From Lineus longissimus (lineage: Eukaryota > Nemertea > Pilidiophora > Heteronemertea > Lineidae), in NCBI RefSeq assembly GCF_910592395.1, contig NC_088314.1, positions 14,386,001 through 14,450,000 of the forward strand: a stretch of DNA of 64,000 nucleotides, in the 5' to 3' direction. The notes under the pieces are model-generated. The model worked only from the letters and a program-made list of their open reading frames with translations, made no database searches and had not been told where the DNA came from. Of this stretch, positions 32,401 to 42,420 are shown in pieces. Numbering within the stretch: the stretch's first letter is position 1; each line of letters begins with the position of its first letter. The position numbers were made by a program, and so were the translations under genes.

Positions 32401-34659
32401 ATGTAAACCTGGTGTGCACCTTGGGTGACCTGAAACAAACCAATATCAAGCTGTTAATCGCCAAGTTTTTGCGATCCATTTTATGGATTTGCGGATCATA
32501 AAATTTCTTTCCATTTTTCAAAACATACTGTTTGCCATTTTCATTTCCATTTTTGACATTTGGGTTGTAGAGAATAACTGAGAATTTGCAGAGATTACTA
32601 ACGTGACTAAATTTAGCCACGAGCTTTGTTTGGCACTTACAGGTCTTCCTGAGAGATCCCAAATTTCTAAACGTAAACACTTCTCCGAGTCTGTCAGCTG
32701 ATCATCACCAATAAGAGCCACTGAAACAAGAAGGGGTACTGAATACTTCTCAAAGCCACATACAGACTAATGACTTCACTTTGTCACCAGACAAATATTG
32801 CCGGCCCCTGTGTTTTTTAATCCTTCAACATCAACTGCCTAAAATTCTGTGATTTGAGTAATTGAGTAAGTGTGCTAATTGATTTAAACATACAGGCAGG
32901 AGTTCGCGGTCAAATTGATCGTCTTTAAGTGACTAATGTGCTTAGTTGATCAGGAACAGGGTTCGGTGTGATTCAGCATTAAATATTTTTTGTGCCAGTT
33001 TGAATAGTTTTGATGTATTGTGAGATGGGAGCGGCCCTTTTATTTGGGACACTGTGTAACATAATCTGATCTACGTGTCTGCGGACTATATACTCCCTTT
33101 AAGTAATGAGGTAAAGCATTAAACTATACAACTGAAAGTCCCTGGTGATTGCTATAGGATAATGGCACATTGTTCCTTTTCTGACACTCATACATACTAA
33201 CCGTTCTGACTGTTCTCCTTGAATGGATACCACGTTTGGATGTTGACACCATCTGTTGGGTTTGGCAGGGATATTGAAGAGTTCCCAACTAAATTCTGCA
33301 CCATGCTGGTTTTACCACTGCTGAGATCACCCAAAACAAATATTTTCAACCTGAAAATTGTTTCAGAATATCAATGTTTTTATCTTGGGGAATGAGGTAA
33401 AATTTCAAATTCATCTGGCTTTCCAATGTCAGCTATTTTGGTCCAGTGTCAGCTACACTTGATATTTTGGATGGGTACTTGTACCCATGATTAGGCATAA
33501 ACCAGTCATGGGCAAGGGAATTCTAGCTAGGCTCCTTGAATCTAGATAACCTATGAAAATTAAGTTGCCAAAAAAACTGAAATCACTACCAACGGTCATA
33601 GACTCCCTTTATCAGAGGTATACAGCAAACAAACAAAGACATCTGACTAAAAACTGCAATTCATAACGACAAAGTGCATAATTTTCGGCTGCACGCTACA
33701 TACATCCGATTGGGAGGAATTTACCTGAAGTTCAAGCAGTAATTAAGATAGAAATCAATTAAACCATCTAATCCTTTGTTCAATACGTCCGGTGAAGGAT
33801 ACGTTAATTTGGCACAATCCTCAATGTTAAGTTTATGCAAACGTTTCAAGCACACCACATATTTTGGTATCGATTTGAGTGACGTCCAACTGAAGTTAAT
33901 CTCCTCCAAAGAAAGACAATGCTTCATCAAGGCCGTGAGAGCAACGTCGGTCATTTTTTGACAATTCGCAAATTCAATTTTTTCTAATTTTTTGCACCTT
34001 TCAGCTAAATTGACAGCAGCAACATCCGTTAAGTTTTCACAGCCAGAAAAGCTGGCCTGTAAAAGTCTTGAGCACTTCTCAGCTAACACACTCACTCCAA
34101 TATCCGTCACATCCGTAGAATTAAAAACAGCACATTTTAGCAGCTTACAATACATTGCTAGTGATATCAGACTTTTATCTGTCAACTGAACACAACGGGT
34201 AAAATTCACCTCGCACAACTCTTGGTAGCATTCTGCAACATATCCTACCCCAATGTCAGTAATCCCACGGAAACCTGTGAAATTGATTGAAAGCAACTCT
34301 GATGCGCAATTCTTGACCAAAATACTCAGTGCATCATCTGCATGAGGCCATTTCAGTTCCGCTCTTTCCTCATCATATATGAAAGCTATCGTCTGCAATT
34401 TTTTACAATATTTTCCCAACGTTATGATCGTTTGATCACTTATATTTGGACATTCCATGAATTTTACGTGTCGTAACAGCTCACATTGTTGGCAGATTAG
34501 CAGGACAAGTTCGTCGGTTATATTCATCCTTTTGGCGATGAACGCCGACATCTCAGGATTGAGACTTGGCACCAATTCATGAAGAACACCCATGTCCACG
34601 TTTTGACAATCATCAAGTTCGAGGCACACCAGTTTCTCTCCATGATTCGATAATTTTAT
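17290..34659 (-). CDS. ROCO-family GTPase (LRR-Roc-COR), 13 exons, no kinase
   Basis: Thirteen minus-strand exons (33725-34659, 33202-33350, 32641-32720, 32307-32429, 31650-31804, 24963-25077, 23666-23905, 22798-23061, 21429-21614, 20325-20504, 19098-19268, 17918-18089, 17290-17456) join in one frame for 979 codons with GT/AG borders throughout. In order they give cysteine-containing LRRs (residues 1 to about 310), a Roc GTPase domain (about 312-520), a COR domain (about 520-865) and a basic Ser/Thr-rich tail ending TRKNKKK. ROCO proteins bind GTP through Roc and dimerise through COR. LRRK-type members have a kinase; none is seen here. The cellular role is unknown. The start may be the exon at 57741-57803. 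The end is either 9123-9269 or the exons at 4692-5075 and 2777-2947. Confidence 0.9.
17918..18089 (-). CDS. ROCO exon: post-COR segment
   Basis: Entered after TGCTTTTTTAG in phase 0 and left at CCTTG|GTAAGT in phase 1. It encodes ISLVPFGAVFFKGDKLDCDP followed by an acidic stretch (FLDGDKEHHLDLDLLMPNLG). The pattern suggests a beta-strand-rich piece at or after the end of COR. I do not assign a separate domain. Confidence 0.82.
19098..19268 (-). CDS. ROCO exon: end of COR-B
   Basis: Entered after TTTCTTCTTCTTTATAG and left at TGGAGG|GTGAGT, both in phase 0. The peptide runs ALICINYEEAYFDICCRVNA and then VETLWLHLSIFIHAVEKMLQ with EWRGVYWR. The 'alternating strand, then long amphipathic helix with a Trp near the end' pattern is that of the C-terminal COR-B lobe, which mediates ROCO dimerisation. 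Confidence 0.85.
19302..19706 (-). other. Unassigned 134-codon open frame in a ROCO intron
   Basis: The minus strand is open from GGA at 19706 to TGA after 19302. The beginning (GILFQLRGTNQGCLVMRIRK, then ASLAACSALAYLSELLK) looks superficially like a COR-B strand-helix segment. It would also be in phase after the exon 20325-20504. However, the only acceptor is AAAAAGAG without a pyrimidine tract, no good donor in phase follows, and the later part (FENAISINAHRQWSTLHSD) looks unrelated. It may be a cryptic alternative exon, a repeat remnant or chance. Confidence 0.25.
20325..20504 (-). CDS. ROCO exon: COR-B start
   Basis: Entered after TTTAAATTTCTAG and left at TGTGAT|GTAAGT, phase 0 at both ends. 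It encodes QLNWTPKPFKGDIQINWRYE, then FPIGYPPGCMERLLACCHQ and HTWKYGMLLKICD. The 'FP.G.P.G..ERLL' and 'W+.G.LL' blocks are typical of the COR-B lobe in ROCO proteins. Confidence 0.88.
21018..21139. mobile_element. 122-base foldback MITE, copy 1
   Basis: It begins TTGGGTGATATGAATAAAGA and ends in the inverted complement (TCTTT)ATTCATATCACCCAA. The arms continue through ...AGTAAATGCTTTTA. A second copy in the opposite orientation is at 32059-32174. Both are in introns of the ROCO gene and have no coding capacity. Confidence 0.75.
21429..21614 (-). CDS. ROCO exon: COR
   Basis: Entered after TTTCATTATTCAG and left at AAACCG|GTACAT, phase 0 at both ends. The 62 codons include ADQILMMIQLLYRLGILAPL and a strand segment before LLNLLPDNKP. 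The helix 'ILMMIQLLYRLGILAPL' matches the COR winged-helix feature in which a hydrophobic helix precedes 'FVPLLLP'. Confidence 0.88.
22798..23061 (-). CDS. ROCO exon: COR-A core
   Basis: Entered after GGTTCTATCTTTAG and left at TGGCAG|GTAGGT, phase 0 at both ends. With the previous exon it completes YFLHAT-GAILDVRF, the COR block 'FL...G.I..F'. It continues with RYICLNPAAVASAICGLH (the 'I.L.P..L...' block) and FVRETLLPLLWQ ('G.......LW'). Confidence 0.9.
23666..23905 (-). CDS. ROCO exon: Roc end to COR-A
   Basis: Entered after GGTATATTTTCAG and left at GCAACT|GTTAGT, phase 0 at both ends. It starts GIETLRRVVLTRAL, the helix that follows the G5 loop of Roc. It then runs through the linker (TPNGLQLYDELNQLSRCEGK, VISWEEYHNVAF) into the first COR helices (DDLETETYFLHAT). 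Confidence 0.9.
24310..24400 (+). mobile_element. tRNA-derived SINE head
   Basis: TGGCCTAGTGG at about 24319 fits the RNA polymerase III A box. GGTTTGATCC at about 24368 fits the B box with one C-to-T change. The spacing is that of a tRNA. The flanking arms do not form an acceptor stem, so this is a tRNA-like SINE head rather than a functional tRNA. A tail may extend to about 24660. It lies in a ROCO intron on the opposite strand. Confidence 0.5.
24664..24741. repeat. 24-base-pair intronic hairpin
   Basis: TTGACCATGGGAGGCAAACAATGA is followed after a 30-base loop by TCATCGTTTGCCTCCCATGGTCAA. The stem pairs 23 of 24 positions. It lies in the ROCO intron between exons 24963-25077 and 23666-23905. 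Confidence 0.7.
24963..25077 (-). CDS. ROCO exon: Roc G5 region
   Basis: Entered after GTTAATCTTTTATTCTTCAG in phase 2 and left at GGAAAG|GTATAA in phase 0. It encodes (R)QGPVDMKTLRRIEDLEYLL and ESVISVSNTTGK. With G of the next exon, SNTTGKG corresponds to the G5 loop of Roc (usual form S....G.G.). Six and a half kilobases of intron separate it from the preceding exon. Confidence 0.9.
25560..26277. other. Intronic sequence without recognisable features
   Basis: Part of the 6.6 kb ROCO intron between exons 31650-31804 and 24963-25077. A GATGAT-type trinucleotide run ends near 25550. I see no exon or element here. Confidence 0.4.
26278..27074 (+). mobile_element. Tandem-unit interspersed element, family 1, copy B (5'-truncated)
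   Basis: Carries about two and a half units with the blocks TTCATAGCTTTAGCGGTTAAG, GACCTTGAAAGGTAGGTCAAAT and GGCCCCCTGGTGGCC. It then has a (GAC)n stretch at 27010-27030 and the end GGCTCCCCTATTGTGAGCCAAAAA. The AAGGCCAGGG left end is missing. The 35 bases after the end (CTGGTAATTATGAATAAAGAGCACCCTC) resemble those after copy C. It sits in a ROCO intron. Confidence 0.65.
27855..28545 (+). pseudogene. LINE-type reverse transcriptase C-terminal remnant
   Basis: In the frame ending at the TAA near 28244 the sequence reads WISYGALANQVFCYDAGFAR followed by TPDCLFCSAYDDSKHTFLEC. The C-x2-C-x7-H-x4-C spacing followed by P and a hydrophobic helix is the zinc-knuckle seen after the reverse transcriptase domain of many non-LTR retrotransposons. 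A second frame (28306-28542, ATYRALSNKSFSSGPTDSLL) continues the ORF end, so at least one frameshift or stop separates them. No reverse transcriptase core is upstream, so this is a 5'-truncated dead copy in a ROCO intron. Its 3' untranslated tail may run to about 28990. Confidence 0.5.
28991..31649. other. Intronic sequence without recognisable features
   Basis: Rest of the large ROCO intron upstream of the LINE remnant. The minus frame at 30928-31143 and several plus frames are open for 60-80 codons, but none shows splice borders in phase with the flanking exons. Confidence 0.4.
31650..31804 (-). CDS. ROCO exon: Roc G4 region
   Basis: Entered after ATATTTTTTTTAG-like sequence in phase 0 and left at CTCAG|GTAATT in phase 2. 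It begins SPGSLIILVSTRSDKIVSEE. TRSD (codons in 31760-31777) stands where small GTPases have the guanine-specificity motif N/TKxD; Arg replaces Lys. A charged helix follows (EEKRRSRNKSVMQSIVDNEK). Confidence 0.9.
32059..32174. mobile_element. Foldback MITE, copy 2
   Basis: Same family as 21018-21139, in inverted orientation. ATGGGTGATAAAAACTAGCA begins it and TGCTAGTCTTTATTCATATCACCCAA ends it. The spacer (AGTACAGAAAGGCC, GTGTAAATG) matches the reverse complement of copy 1. Confidence 0.75.
32307..32429 (-). CDS. ROCO exon: Roc strand before G4
   Basis: Entered after GGTTTGTTTCAG and left at GCCAGA|GTAGGT, phase 0 at both ends. It encodes VTQGAHQVYMTRDALYIIVF with NVTDQ, the segment after switch II and the beta strand 'ALYIIVF(N/D)' that is highly typical of Roc domains. 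Confidence 0.9.
32641..32720 (-). CDS. ROCO exon: Roc G3 region
   Basis: Entered after CCCTTCTTGTTTCAG in phase 1 and left at AGACCT|GTAAGT in phase 0. It encodes VALIGDDQLTDSEKCLRLEI with WDLSGRP. DLSG (in 32641-32661) is the G3 motif (DxxG) that coordinates Mg2+ and the gamma phosphate. The preceding Trp is common in Roc domains. Confidence 0.92.
33202..33350 (-). CDS. ROCO exon: Roc P-loop
   Basis: Entered after TTTCAATTTTCAG-type acceptor in phase 2 and left at AACG|GTTAGT in phase 1. It starts LKIFVLGDLSSGKTSMVQNL. GDLSSGKT (33308-33331) is the Walker A/G1 motif. DGVNIQTWYPF follows and corresponds to the switch I/G2 region, with the ROCO-typical 'T.G..I..W'. Confidence 0.95.
33725..34659 (-). 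CDS. ROCO exon: cysteine-containing LRR block
   Basis: A single 935-base exon (acceptor TTTGAATTTCAG, donor CTTCAG|GTAAAT) encodes 311 residues. About ten leucine-rich repeats of 24-28 residues follow the pattern C..L..I.F..C..LTD.....LA..C (for example KKLEKIEFANCQKMTDVALT and SRLLQASFSGCENLTDVAAV). This is the AMN1/F-box-LRR 'CC' class. The last repeats change to ordinary form (SLKSIPKYVVCLKRLHKLNI). They lead through SPDVLNKGLDGLIDFYLNYC into the Roc P-loop, the usual LRR-Roc junction. No F-box is present in this exon. Confidence 0.92.
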
Positions 34660-37600
34660 CTGAAATTCAAAGGAGAAGATTTACACCAATAGGCCAACTG
34701 ATGGGGTCATCCCCATATGTCTTAAGCTATGTGCATCCCGGGTTCTATATGCCTATGATCTGAAAAATATTTAAGTCCTGCATTACCACTCGGACACATA
34801 TAACCCACCCCCAAACTATAGTTATCAAGAAAATTGCCCTTTTCTCCATTTATGGGGATTGTGTAAGCTTATAGGAATGCGCACAGTCAAAACACAGCTG
34901 AAAATAAGAAAGAAATCAACAAAGTCATGATACATGAAACCACTGATGGAGAGACAGACAGAGATATTCACATGGAGGGACGCCACAGAGGACGGCAATA
35001 CCCCCATCCGAAGGAGTAAGAATTGAGCTAGACAATTAACAGACCTGCAGCAGAGTTCGTCTTTTACATCGTTGTATTGTTCACCATCACAAATTATCAA
35101 ACACTGAATTTAGTAAGGAAACGTAATTACTTCAGCAATTTTGATGAAAAAAATGCTACCAAATAAAATTGCAGAAAGTCAACTGTGGGTACACTGCACA
35201 GAAACGAGAGATGTACACAGCAAGCAATGGCGCAAGTGACATCGTCTATTTGTGACCAGTTCTTGAATTTCGTTGTTTTGCATACAATTAAGTAGCTAAG
35301 ATATTGCTGGTAGGACAATAACAGGGATGTCAGAGCCATTGGTTAAGATCAGTTTGGTCTTAATATTTTGTGGGTAGTTGGTAAAAGCTGGACTCAGATT
35401 TTGAATTCTGGACGCCAGATGTTGGATTTTTCGTCATTTGATTGTATCACCTGCATTCAATCAACCTTCTCCTTCAGTTTGATAGAAACAAAAGTGGGCG
35501 TTATTGAAATGACGGAACGGACTGGACTGGAATGGTATGATCATACGATTTGATAGGCTTATGATATACTGAATGTGGATCAAAAGAAGTTAATGTCTTA
35601 TCAAACTTCTCATCAATGAACAAAGATTTGAAGTTGGTAAAACCAGGTTATCCAAGCAATTATTGGGAAATTTGAAAATGGGTTTGTGTATTATAAAAAC
35701 CCTATCCTGACTTACGAAAGACAATATTAACAATTTCTAATTCAATTTTTCTGCCCCTCCCGAATTTTCCCAAATCCTGAAATAATATGTCTATCATGAA
35801 AATCCATCATGTTTTTGGTCAATCCCGGCATTCCGAAAAAAGACCATTCCCCTCGCTGAATACATCTGGCCCTGAATGAGTTGACCCAAAGATGGCGTGA
35901 TGTCTTATTAGGTAATGTGTTTAAGGAGACTTACATAATCTCATAAGCATCCAAACCACCAAAATAGATATTGTCAATGCAAACCATCCCACATAACACT
36001 ATTATATAAGAACACAACTACCTTGAAAAATATCTTGGCCCTGCAGAAACATCAAAGTGAGCATAACCCTTGAGCCATTAGTCGTTGAAGGTGAGCTGTT
36101 ATATTGAAGTGGGCTTCCTGAACTTTGCGCAGCATTCATGATATATAGGTGAGAGGAGTTTGTGAAAAAAACACGACCTATTTGGCTGATGAGCGAAAGT
36201 GCCAAAGAACACAATGGAATTATACGACCATCATTTTCCAAATGATTAAACCTCGTGCATGAATAGTAGGTATTGGGGTATGGCCCGGAAACTGGAGCTA
36301 GTGGCGCTCATGTAATATAGCGATAATTTGTTTTTCGCATAGCGCCACCAATGAGATGGAGCAAAGCGTCGTCAAAAAAATCACCTAAACCTTTAAAAGG
36401 CACAAGAACCAATACATATCAAGGAGAAATGTTCTTTCTAGAAACCAATAAATTTAATTTGCCTCTGTGACCTTGAAAAGTAGGTCAAATAGAAAATCGT
36501 GTAACATCACAGTAGACAACGGTACACGATTAACGTGACCATGCATGTATTTACCATAAAGAACATTTCCTCGTTAATGTAGGTACGGCGACTTGGATTT
36601 TTTAACACTTTATGGTAAGTTTCTTCGTACTTCTAATTGATCGAGACAAACTTTTAAACCTGTAAGTGGAATAATATGTCCGTGAACAGATTCGGCATGC
36701 CTGGGATTTTGAACGAGTTGCAATGATATGATAAACATTGATAATTCGGCATTTTCGATTCCCCTTTAAAAAGCCTGAATATTACAGTGTCCAGAGTACA
36801 CTATCTTTGATAGTCGGAGGAATCGTCAAGCCTTCGGCTTCTCTTATGTCAGTCGTAGTTGTCAAACATATCTTCGATTCGTGAGATAATAAAGTACAAA
36901 TCTCGATACATGGAAAGAGTACGGCCATTAACAACGGCTCGGTGCACTCCATTAACAACAGATCACAACGAAACAACAAAAACAAAAAATCCGTATGAAG
37001 GGTTTATTCTTTGGAAAAATAATGATATTTCTACCTCAAATGTCCAACAGATGATCGTTTCCGGTATCAAGTTGCACTCTGAAAAATAACCAATCTGCGG
37101 TTAGAATGGTGGTTATGGTTCAATGTCGGTCGATTTCTGTTCTAGCCGCCAGTAAATTTTCGTGAATATACTGTATTGTCTCCTCTAAGCCAGGTGAGCA
37201 CAGTAATGATGTGGCAAACGGTTTGGCCATGCACTATCAAGCATGGATTCCGCTCCATAATTAATCTAACAGGCCTTAACATAACTAAATCCAAACGACC
37301 ACTCCTCATCTCGCAGGCAGTCTTACGCATAACAAAGAGTGGCTGGTAACCTCCGGATGGTTAATGAGACTCCCACACCTTCAAAATGAATAATTTATGT
37401 TCCATTGACTTACTAAAAGTATACCAGGGTTGATTTGATGGAAAAATGATGATTTAGCAAATCAAGTACGGTCTTTGATAAGGCATGCGAATATTCTAGT
37501 TAAAAATATAGTTCACCATAGTTTTACCTACTAGAAGTGAGAGAATTATCCCATTTTCCTCACTGTTAATGCGTATTTCCAAATGTGGTTTATGCATATC

Positions 37601-38834
37601 TTGGACGTTATTAATTGGAACACGGCTCTACGAGACGGTCAGTTTGAAACATCCATCGTCTGCTACAGGAAATGTTGTTTGCGGTAAACACGGTCACGTT
37701 AATGATGTACTGTTATGTAGTTTCATGAGAAGTGGCCACTTGAGTATATGTGCGGCCTCCCCAAGGAATTTCTTTTCATACGGCAGTCTAGCTATTGCAG
37801 TAATGCACCAAGATTTCCAGGCATCTGAGAGCGATAAACGGAAATAGTTTTCAATGAAAATAGTCTCTTTGAAATATGATGAAAATATCTTGGCTCAGTA
37901 ATCTGAGATAAGCATTTTAAACGATCATAAAACACCATGTTGACGAAGAAGCAATTTTATTTTGTTCAGGCACTATATATAAAGGATATATGACACCTGA
38001 TATATCTTGCTTTATTGATGAATCGACGAGTCCCCCTCCCCCGATTACAGCAAATCTAAGTTGGGTGGGGGGTTCTTCTGCCAATATTCCAAAATGACCC
38101 CGATCTTGATTGAATAGTCATGCTGCAATTTTACATGATATTTTGTTATTCCAAGTTATAACTATCCATAATTTATTTGCGGTTGACATGGAGACAGATA
38201 TTAATCTAACAGAATAATAGGAATTCTTGCCAATGATGTAACTTTTTTTTTCTGCTGCATGTGTACAAGACCTATGGAGTTAAGTGGTCGAATGAGATAA
38301 TTTTCAAGAGGCGGGATTCACATAAAACACAAAGGGGCCAATTAATGATCTCTAGATGCCAGTCAGGGGACTGGGTCGTTTTTCTCATTGAAGCATAGTT
38401 CATGCACTGGTCAATTGGCAGAGTGAACTCCTTCCCGAAGGATAACCACTGACAGGGGGTCGACATGACGTCATTAGTATTGGACAACAAAATACAGGAG
38501 TGGATGGATGAATGCTTCAAAATAAAAAAAACACATTACTTACATTCAACCGTGTGCAAACCCCATCGAAATCGGTCTGTATTTTAAGAACTACATGTAT
38601 CATGGGTCATAGACAAGGATATTTATGAGCTGGACTGTAGATTCTACAAAGTAGCTCATGTTAACTATCAACGCCTATGTTCAGCAGCGGCCAGAAAAAA
38701 CCCCAGTCATTAAGTGGTTTTGTAATTTGAAAATTCATCTCGAGATTTTTACATGATTTTAAAGACCTACATGTAGGCCGTTCTTTTCAATTTCAATTAC
38801 AAATTTCAATTTTTTTTAAATTTCCAGTTGTGTA
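34660..38834. other. Upstream sequence; possible first intron of the ROCO gene
   Basis: No further LRR-like exon is visible. A minus frame of about 100 codons (36002-36305) ends at a possible donor (CAAG|GTAGTT, phase 1), but its phase does not fit exon 33725-34659 and I do not recognise it. A piece related to the family 1 unit lies at about 36465-36530 (GACCTTGAAAAGTAGGTCAAAT). An imperfect inverted repeat (TAGTGGCGCT / AGCGCCACCA) is near 36300-36350. Confidence 0.35.
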
Positions 38835-39492
38835 CAGTCCTGATCATACTAATATCAACACATATTTCATGCAATATCTCCAAAACTAGTACACCAATTC
38901 CAATACGGTTTTCAGGATATTGTCCGCAACTTTGTCCTCTAATTACACATTATGGCAAGAATGTAAATGCATGATTGCGTCATTTTGAAATCAGCGATTT
39001 AAAAAACCCTTACAAAAAAACGTTTTTAGTTCAATTTAAAAAAAAAATTTTCGCTACAATGATAAAACGCAAAATTATAAGAATACTGACAAAAAATAAT
39101 CAAAATCGAACAAGTAATAAAGAAGATATAGCTATCTTTCAACAGCGCATTCAATGCCAAGCGGCATGTTTTTACAAGAAAAAGTGTGATTTGGCAGTGA
39201 AACCCTTAATTGAACAAAAAGTTAAATGGCTCTATCTTCATTTCTAGATTTTTGTGTACTATCGTTCTAGCGAAAACTATTTCAAAAAAAGTTTGAAATA
39301 AAAAAGTGTTTTTGTAAGGGTTTTTTAATTGGCTGATAACATAATGAAAGACTCATGCATTCGCATTCCTGCCATGATGTATAAATAGAACACAAGAATT
39401 CTGATAATATCCTGAAAACTGCACTGGAATTGGTGCACTAGTTTGGGAGATATTGAATGAAGAAGGTTTTGATATTGCTATGATCAGGACTG
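38835..39492. mobile_element. Mariner-like foldback element, copy B
   Basis: Begins CAGTCCTGATCATACTAATA and ends in its near-complement (TATTGCTATGATCAGGACTG), flanked by TA on both sides. The arms extend about 180 bases, to AAAAAACCCTTACAAAAA on the left and the matching TTTTTGTAAGGGTTTTTT on the right. The AT-rich centre has a lysine-rich 90-codon frame without recognisable domains. Like copy A at 3308-3980, it is followed by TACATATG. Confidence 0.75.
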
Positions 39493-39498
39493 TACATA

Positions 39499-39650
39499 TG
39501 TACTAAATATATATTGCTGTTGTGCAGACAGATACACAAATACTATAAATACATGTATCAAGTTTTGCACTAAGCCACTGTGTATAACAGCATTCCTAAT
39601 TTCCTGGGCCGCCAGTAATCACGAACGGCGTACCCCATTCAGGTTGCAAA
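39499..39650 (+). repeat. Dispersed repeat R, copy 1
   Basis: GTACTAAATATA, TTGTGCAGAC.GATA, CAAATACTATAAATAC, GTGTATAA, AGTAATCACGAACGGCGTACCCC occur here in the same order as at 52410-52590. This indicates an interspersed repeat of about 160 bases of unknown class. Confidence 0.55.
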
Positions 39651-41089
39651 CAATTAATGGTTCAGTATTCCAACAAAACTAATTTTGTTGATTTCATAAC
39701 ATGGACATAAGGTGTCTGCTTACATGCCATCCCCAACACAACAAAACAAAACCTGCCACCGAGTGAATACTGCAACTTGGTCAATATTTTCTGTCCATCA
39801 ATTATTCACCGACATTGACAGTTATTGGTGCTGTGGATTAATAACTCCCTTCTATAAATTACACTACGTTCTTAACGATAGGTCGTATCAAGTGTAAGGA
39901 CACATTCTGAATAAAGGTAAACCTCATATGTAATGTTGTACTCGTGGTTGAGAAGAGCCTAGACTTCTCGTCTAAGCCAAAATACAAAGCTACAGAAAGG
40001 GCAAGTCTAATAGTCGCTTTATTTCACCAAATATGATTAAGAATTCATAAAGACTTGTCTTCATGAATTCTTGATATGATCAATGTCATATAATGTGTGC
40101 GATAGCAAATAATTAGCTGTTGCCAACCACACACCCCATTAAAAACTGTGGTGCTTGTAGAAAAATCATCGCTCACGATGGGGAAATTGACAAATTGTGG
40201 AAAAGGAGATGGGTAATCATTATATTGACTTCCTTTGTCGTTTCTTTTTCAAGGCGACAGCACGCCCCATAGCAAAACAATGTGCAGCTAAATGCTGTGT
40301 AAAGAGATCCAGTCGTGGCACAAAATATTTTTTAGACTAGCTGAACGTAGTGAAAATAACTAAACTCTTATGCAGTTCATTGACTGGAGTCAGCAATGTT
40401 ATGCAACGTTATGCGATATTACCCGGATGCCCACATTTTAAGGTCTCCGATTGCCAAATACTTGTTACTCGTCATGGGAACCCATCGAGCATGTGTTACT
40501 TGCCAATCTTGAAAAGTGACAGAGATCACGGTCAAGAAAGCAGTAACTGCCAATTCACATATTTCGATATCTATGACATTAAAGAGGTGGAACTCAAATC
40601 ATTTCAATCCCTCGCCAGACCTATACATACCTCGGTACAATACCTCTCCAGACTGGAACCCAGGAGGGGTGAATAATGTGAACCAGAACTTGTCCACGGC
40701 TTGTTATGTTCACACGTCTCTGGATTTTTCCTCTAAGAACTTTTTTAGGCAAATTTCAAACTGTAATTTGTAATTTCTATACTCGTGGTTAAAAAGGCAA
40801 TTATTTTAGCACTATCTATTTTTAAGTACGAAGTGTGTGAGTGAAATCAGTGAAATTATCCAGCTATCAACATTTCCAGGCTTATACAGGGTGGTCCAAA
40901 GAATGCAACCAGATAATTTCACTACCAGGGGTTAGAGATCCATTGATATCAGGGGAATCTTTCTAGGAGAGGAATAATACCAAGGTCGCCCGATTTGGCT
41001 CAGCAGTTTTTGTTTTAGAGTATATTTTGTGAAGCACAGACAGGCTTCATTCGCATAGAGGAAAAATGGAACTGTGCCGTAAATTGAAC
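39651..41089. other. Non-coding stretch
   Basis: No recognisable gene. A short inverted repeat (AAGAATTCAT / ATGAATTCTT) lies at about 40039-40074. CAGGGTGGTCCAAAG at about 40888 resembles a transposon end, but I could not find its partner. Confidence 0.35.
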
Positions 41090-41139
41090 TTAGTAAGTCG
41101 GTGGAATAAATTTTAGGTAATTATACTGATATGAGATAA

Positions 41140-41300
41140 TGTCGTCAAGGTTCCAAGTGACCATTAGCAACTGAGTAAAGGTCATGTTAGTATGGTCAGG
41201 CCTCGGCACACCGCCGAGATGTTTGTAATCTACACAGAAGCGTTCTGTTTTTCTGCATGTAACCTGGCCAAAGGGACTCCAACCTTGCTTCACAAAAACG
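41140..41300 (-). pseudogene. Ty3/gypsy-like reverse transcriptase fragment
   Basis: The minus strand encodes QGWSPFGQVTCRKTERFCVD followed by YKHLGGVPRPDHTNM. This corresponds to the 'SP.ASPVVLV.KKDG..RFCVDYR.LN..T..D' block at the start of LTR-retrotransposon reverse transcriptases. Residues that normally precede RFCVDY are missing and no further domain is found, so it is a short relic. Confidence 0.5.
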
Positions 41301-41719
41301 TCTCTATAACCAAAACTACGGAACGGAATCGGTCGATCTTGGCATCATTCCTCGATTGCGTTTTTTACCCTGATTAGTAACACATCAGCAGAAAACGAAG
41401 TAGTTGCTAATGAAGTGATTATTCATAATACAAGAGCTGAACACACTGGACTATGACAGATTCATAGATTCTTGTCATAGCCTTGGATGTGGTAATTATA
41501 TCTTGTCAAATTATTGATGCAACTCCTTTATGTGCCTATCCTGGTGCCTATCCTGATTCAGTATACTAATTATATCGCCACAGATCAATTATGCACTGTG
41601 AATCATGATCAACATTCTTTTTCTTTCGGTCTTCAAGGCTGTTCGTCGGGTGAATTACTGTGGATGGTCCTGTACCAAAAAAATCATAAAGGCAAGATTA
41701 AATCTTGATTTAACTTTGT

Positions 41720-42420
41720 TGCTTCAATGATACTTAAAAGCATGGCACATATTACCAAAACCTGGTGTCAGGAAGAGACTTCGGTGAGAAGACATAGTTT
41801 TGAAATGACAGGACAAAGTTCCTTTAAAATGGAATTCGCCATTTTTAAATGTCTGTCTGTGTTGCACCATCAGATGAGGATTGGCAAAAGTATTTATCCT
41901 CAAACGACTTGTACAATTCGATCTCTGCATGTGACATATGTAAATACAACTTGCTGACTTGATAAAGAATGCTTGTGTCTTAAAGCTGAATTGCATGAAC
42001 AAAAACAGAAGCATCCATTTTTTTTTAAAAACCACCGCGGTGGTCGAGAGAAATCCAAACGTCCGAAACACCCTTCAGAAGTCTGCAAGAAACATGATAG
42101 TCCACGGAGAAACAGTGGCGCTGCCGTCAGTCTGTAGCAGAACATCGGAAGTGCTTGATCATGAGTGTAAGTACATGTACAAAAGCACGAAGGCCATGAC
42201 CAAGCATGCGGGCGGCCTACAATGTACATGCATGTACGTGCGTGTGTCCTGATGATAACCTGAAAAAAAACCGATCTCCTTGGTTACACATATCAGCAAA
42301 ATGAGGTGGAACAACCATCGCATACCCCATACAAGATAGGTAGACGAATGGTTAAAGAACAGGTGCACAACAACAAATTGTGTAAGACACAACTCAAATG
42401 AAAAATTAAAAGTTAGCAAT
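41720..42420. other. Open frames on both strands without recognisable content
   Basis: Frames of 76-115 codons overlap on both strands (for example minus 41724-42071 and 41900-42229). They show no domain, no consistent splice context and no repeat signature. I treat them as chance open frames. Confidence 0.3.

Noticed and set aside
36002-36305. Minus-strand frame of about 100 codons as an upstream ROCO exon
   Set aside because: The donor is phase 1 while the LRR exon needs phase 0, there is no pyrimidine tract before it, and the peptide is unlike LRR or F-box sequence.
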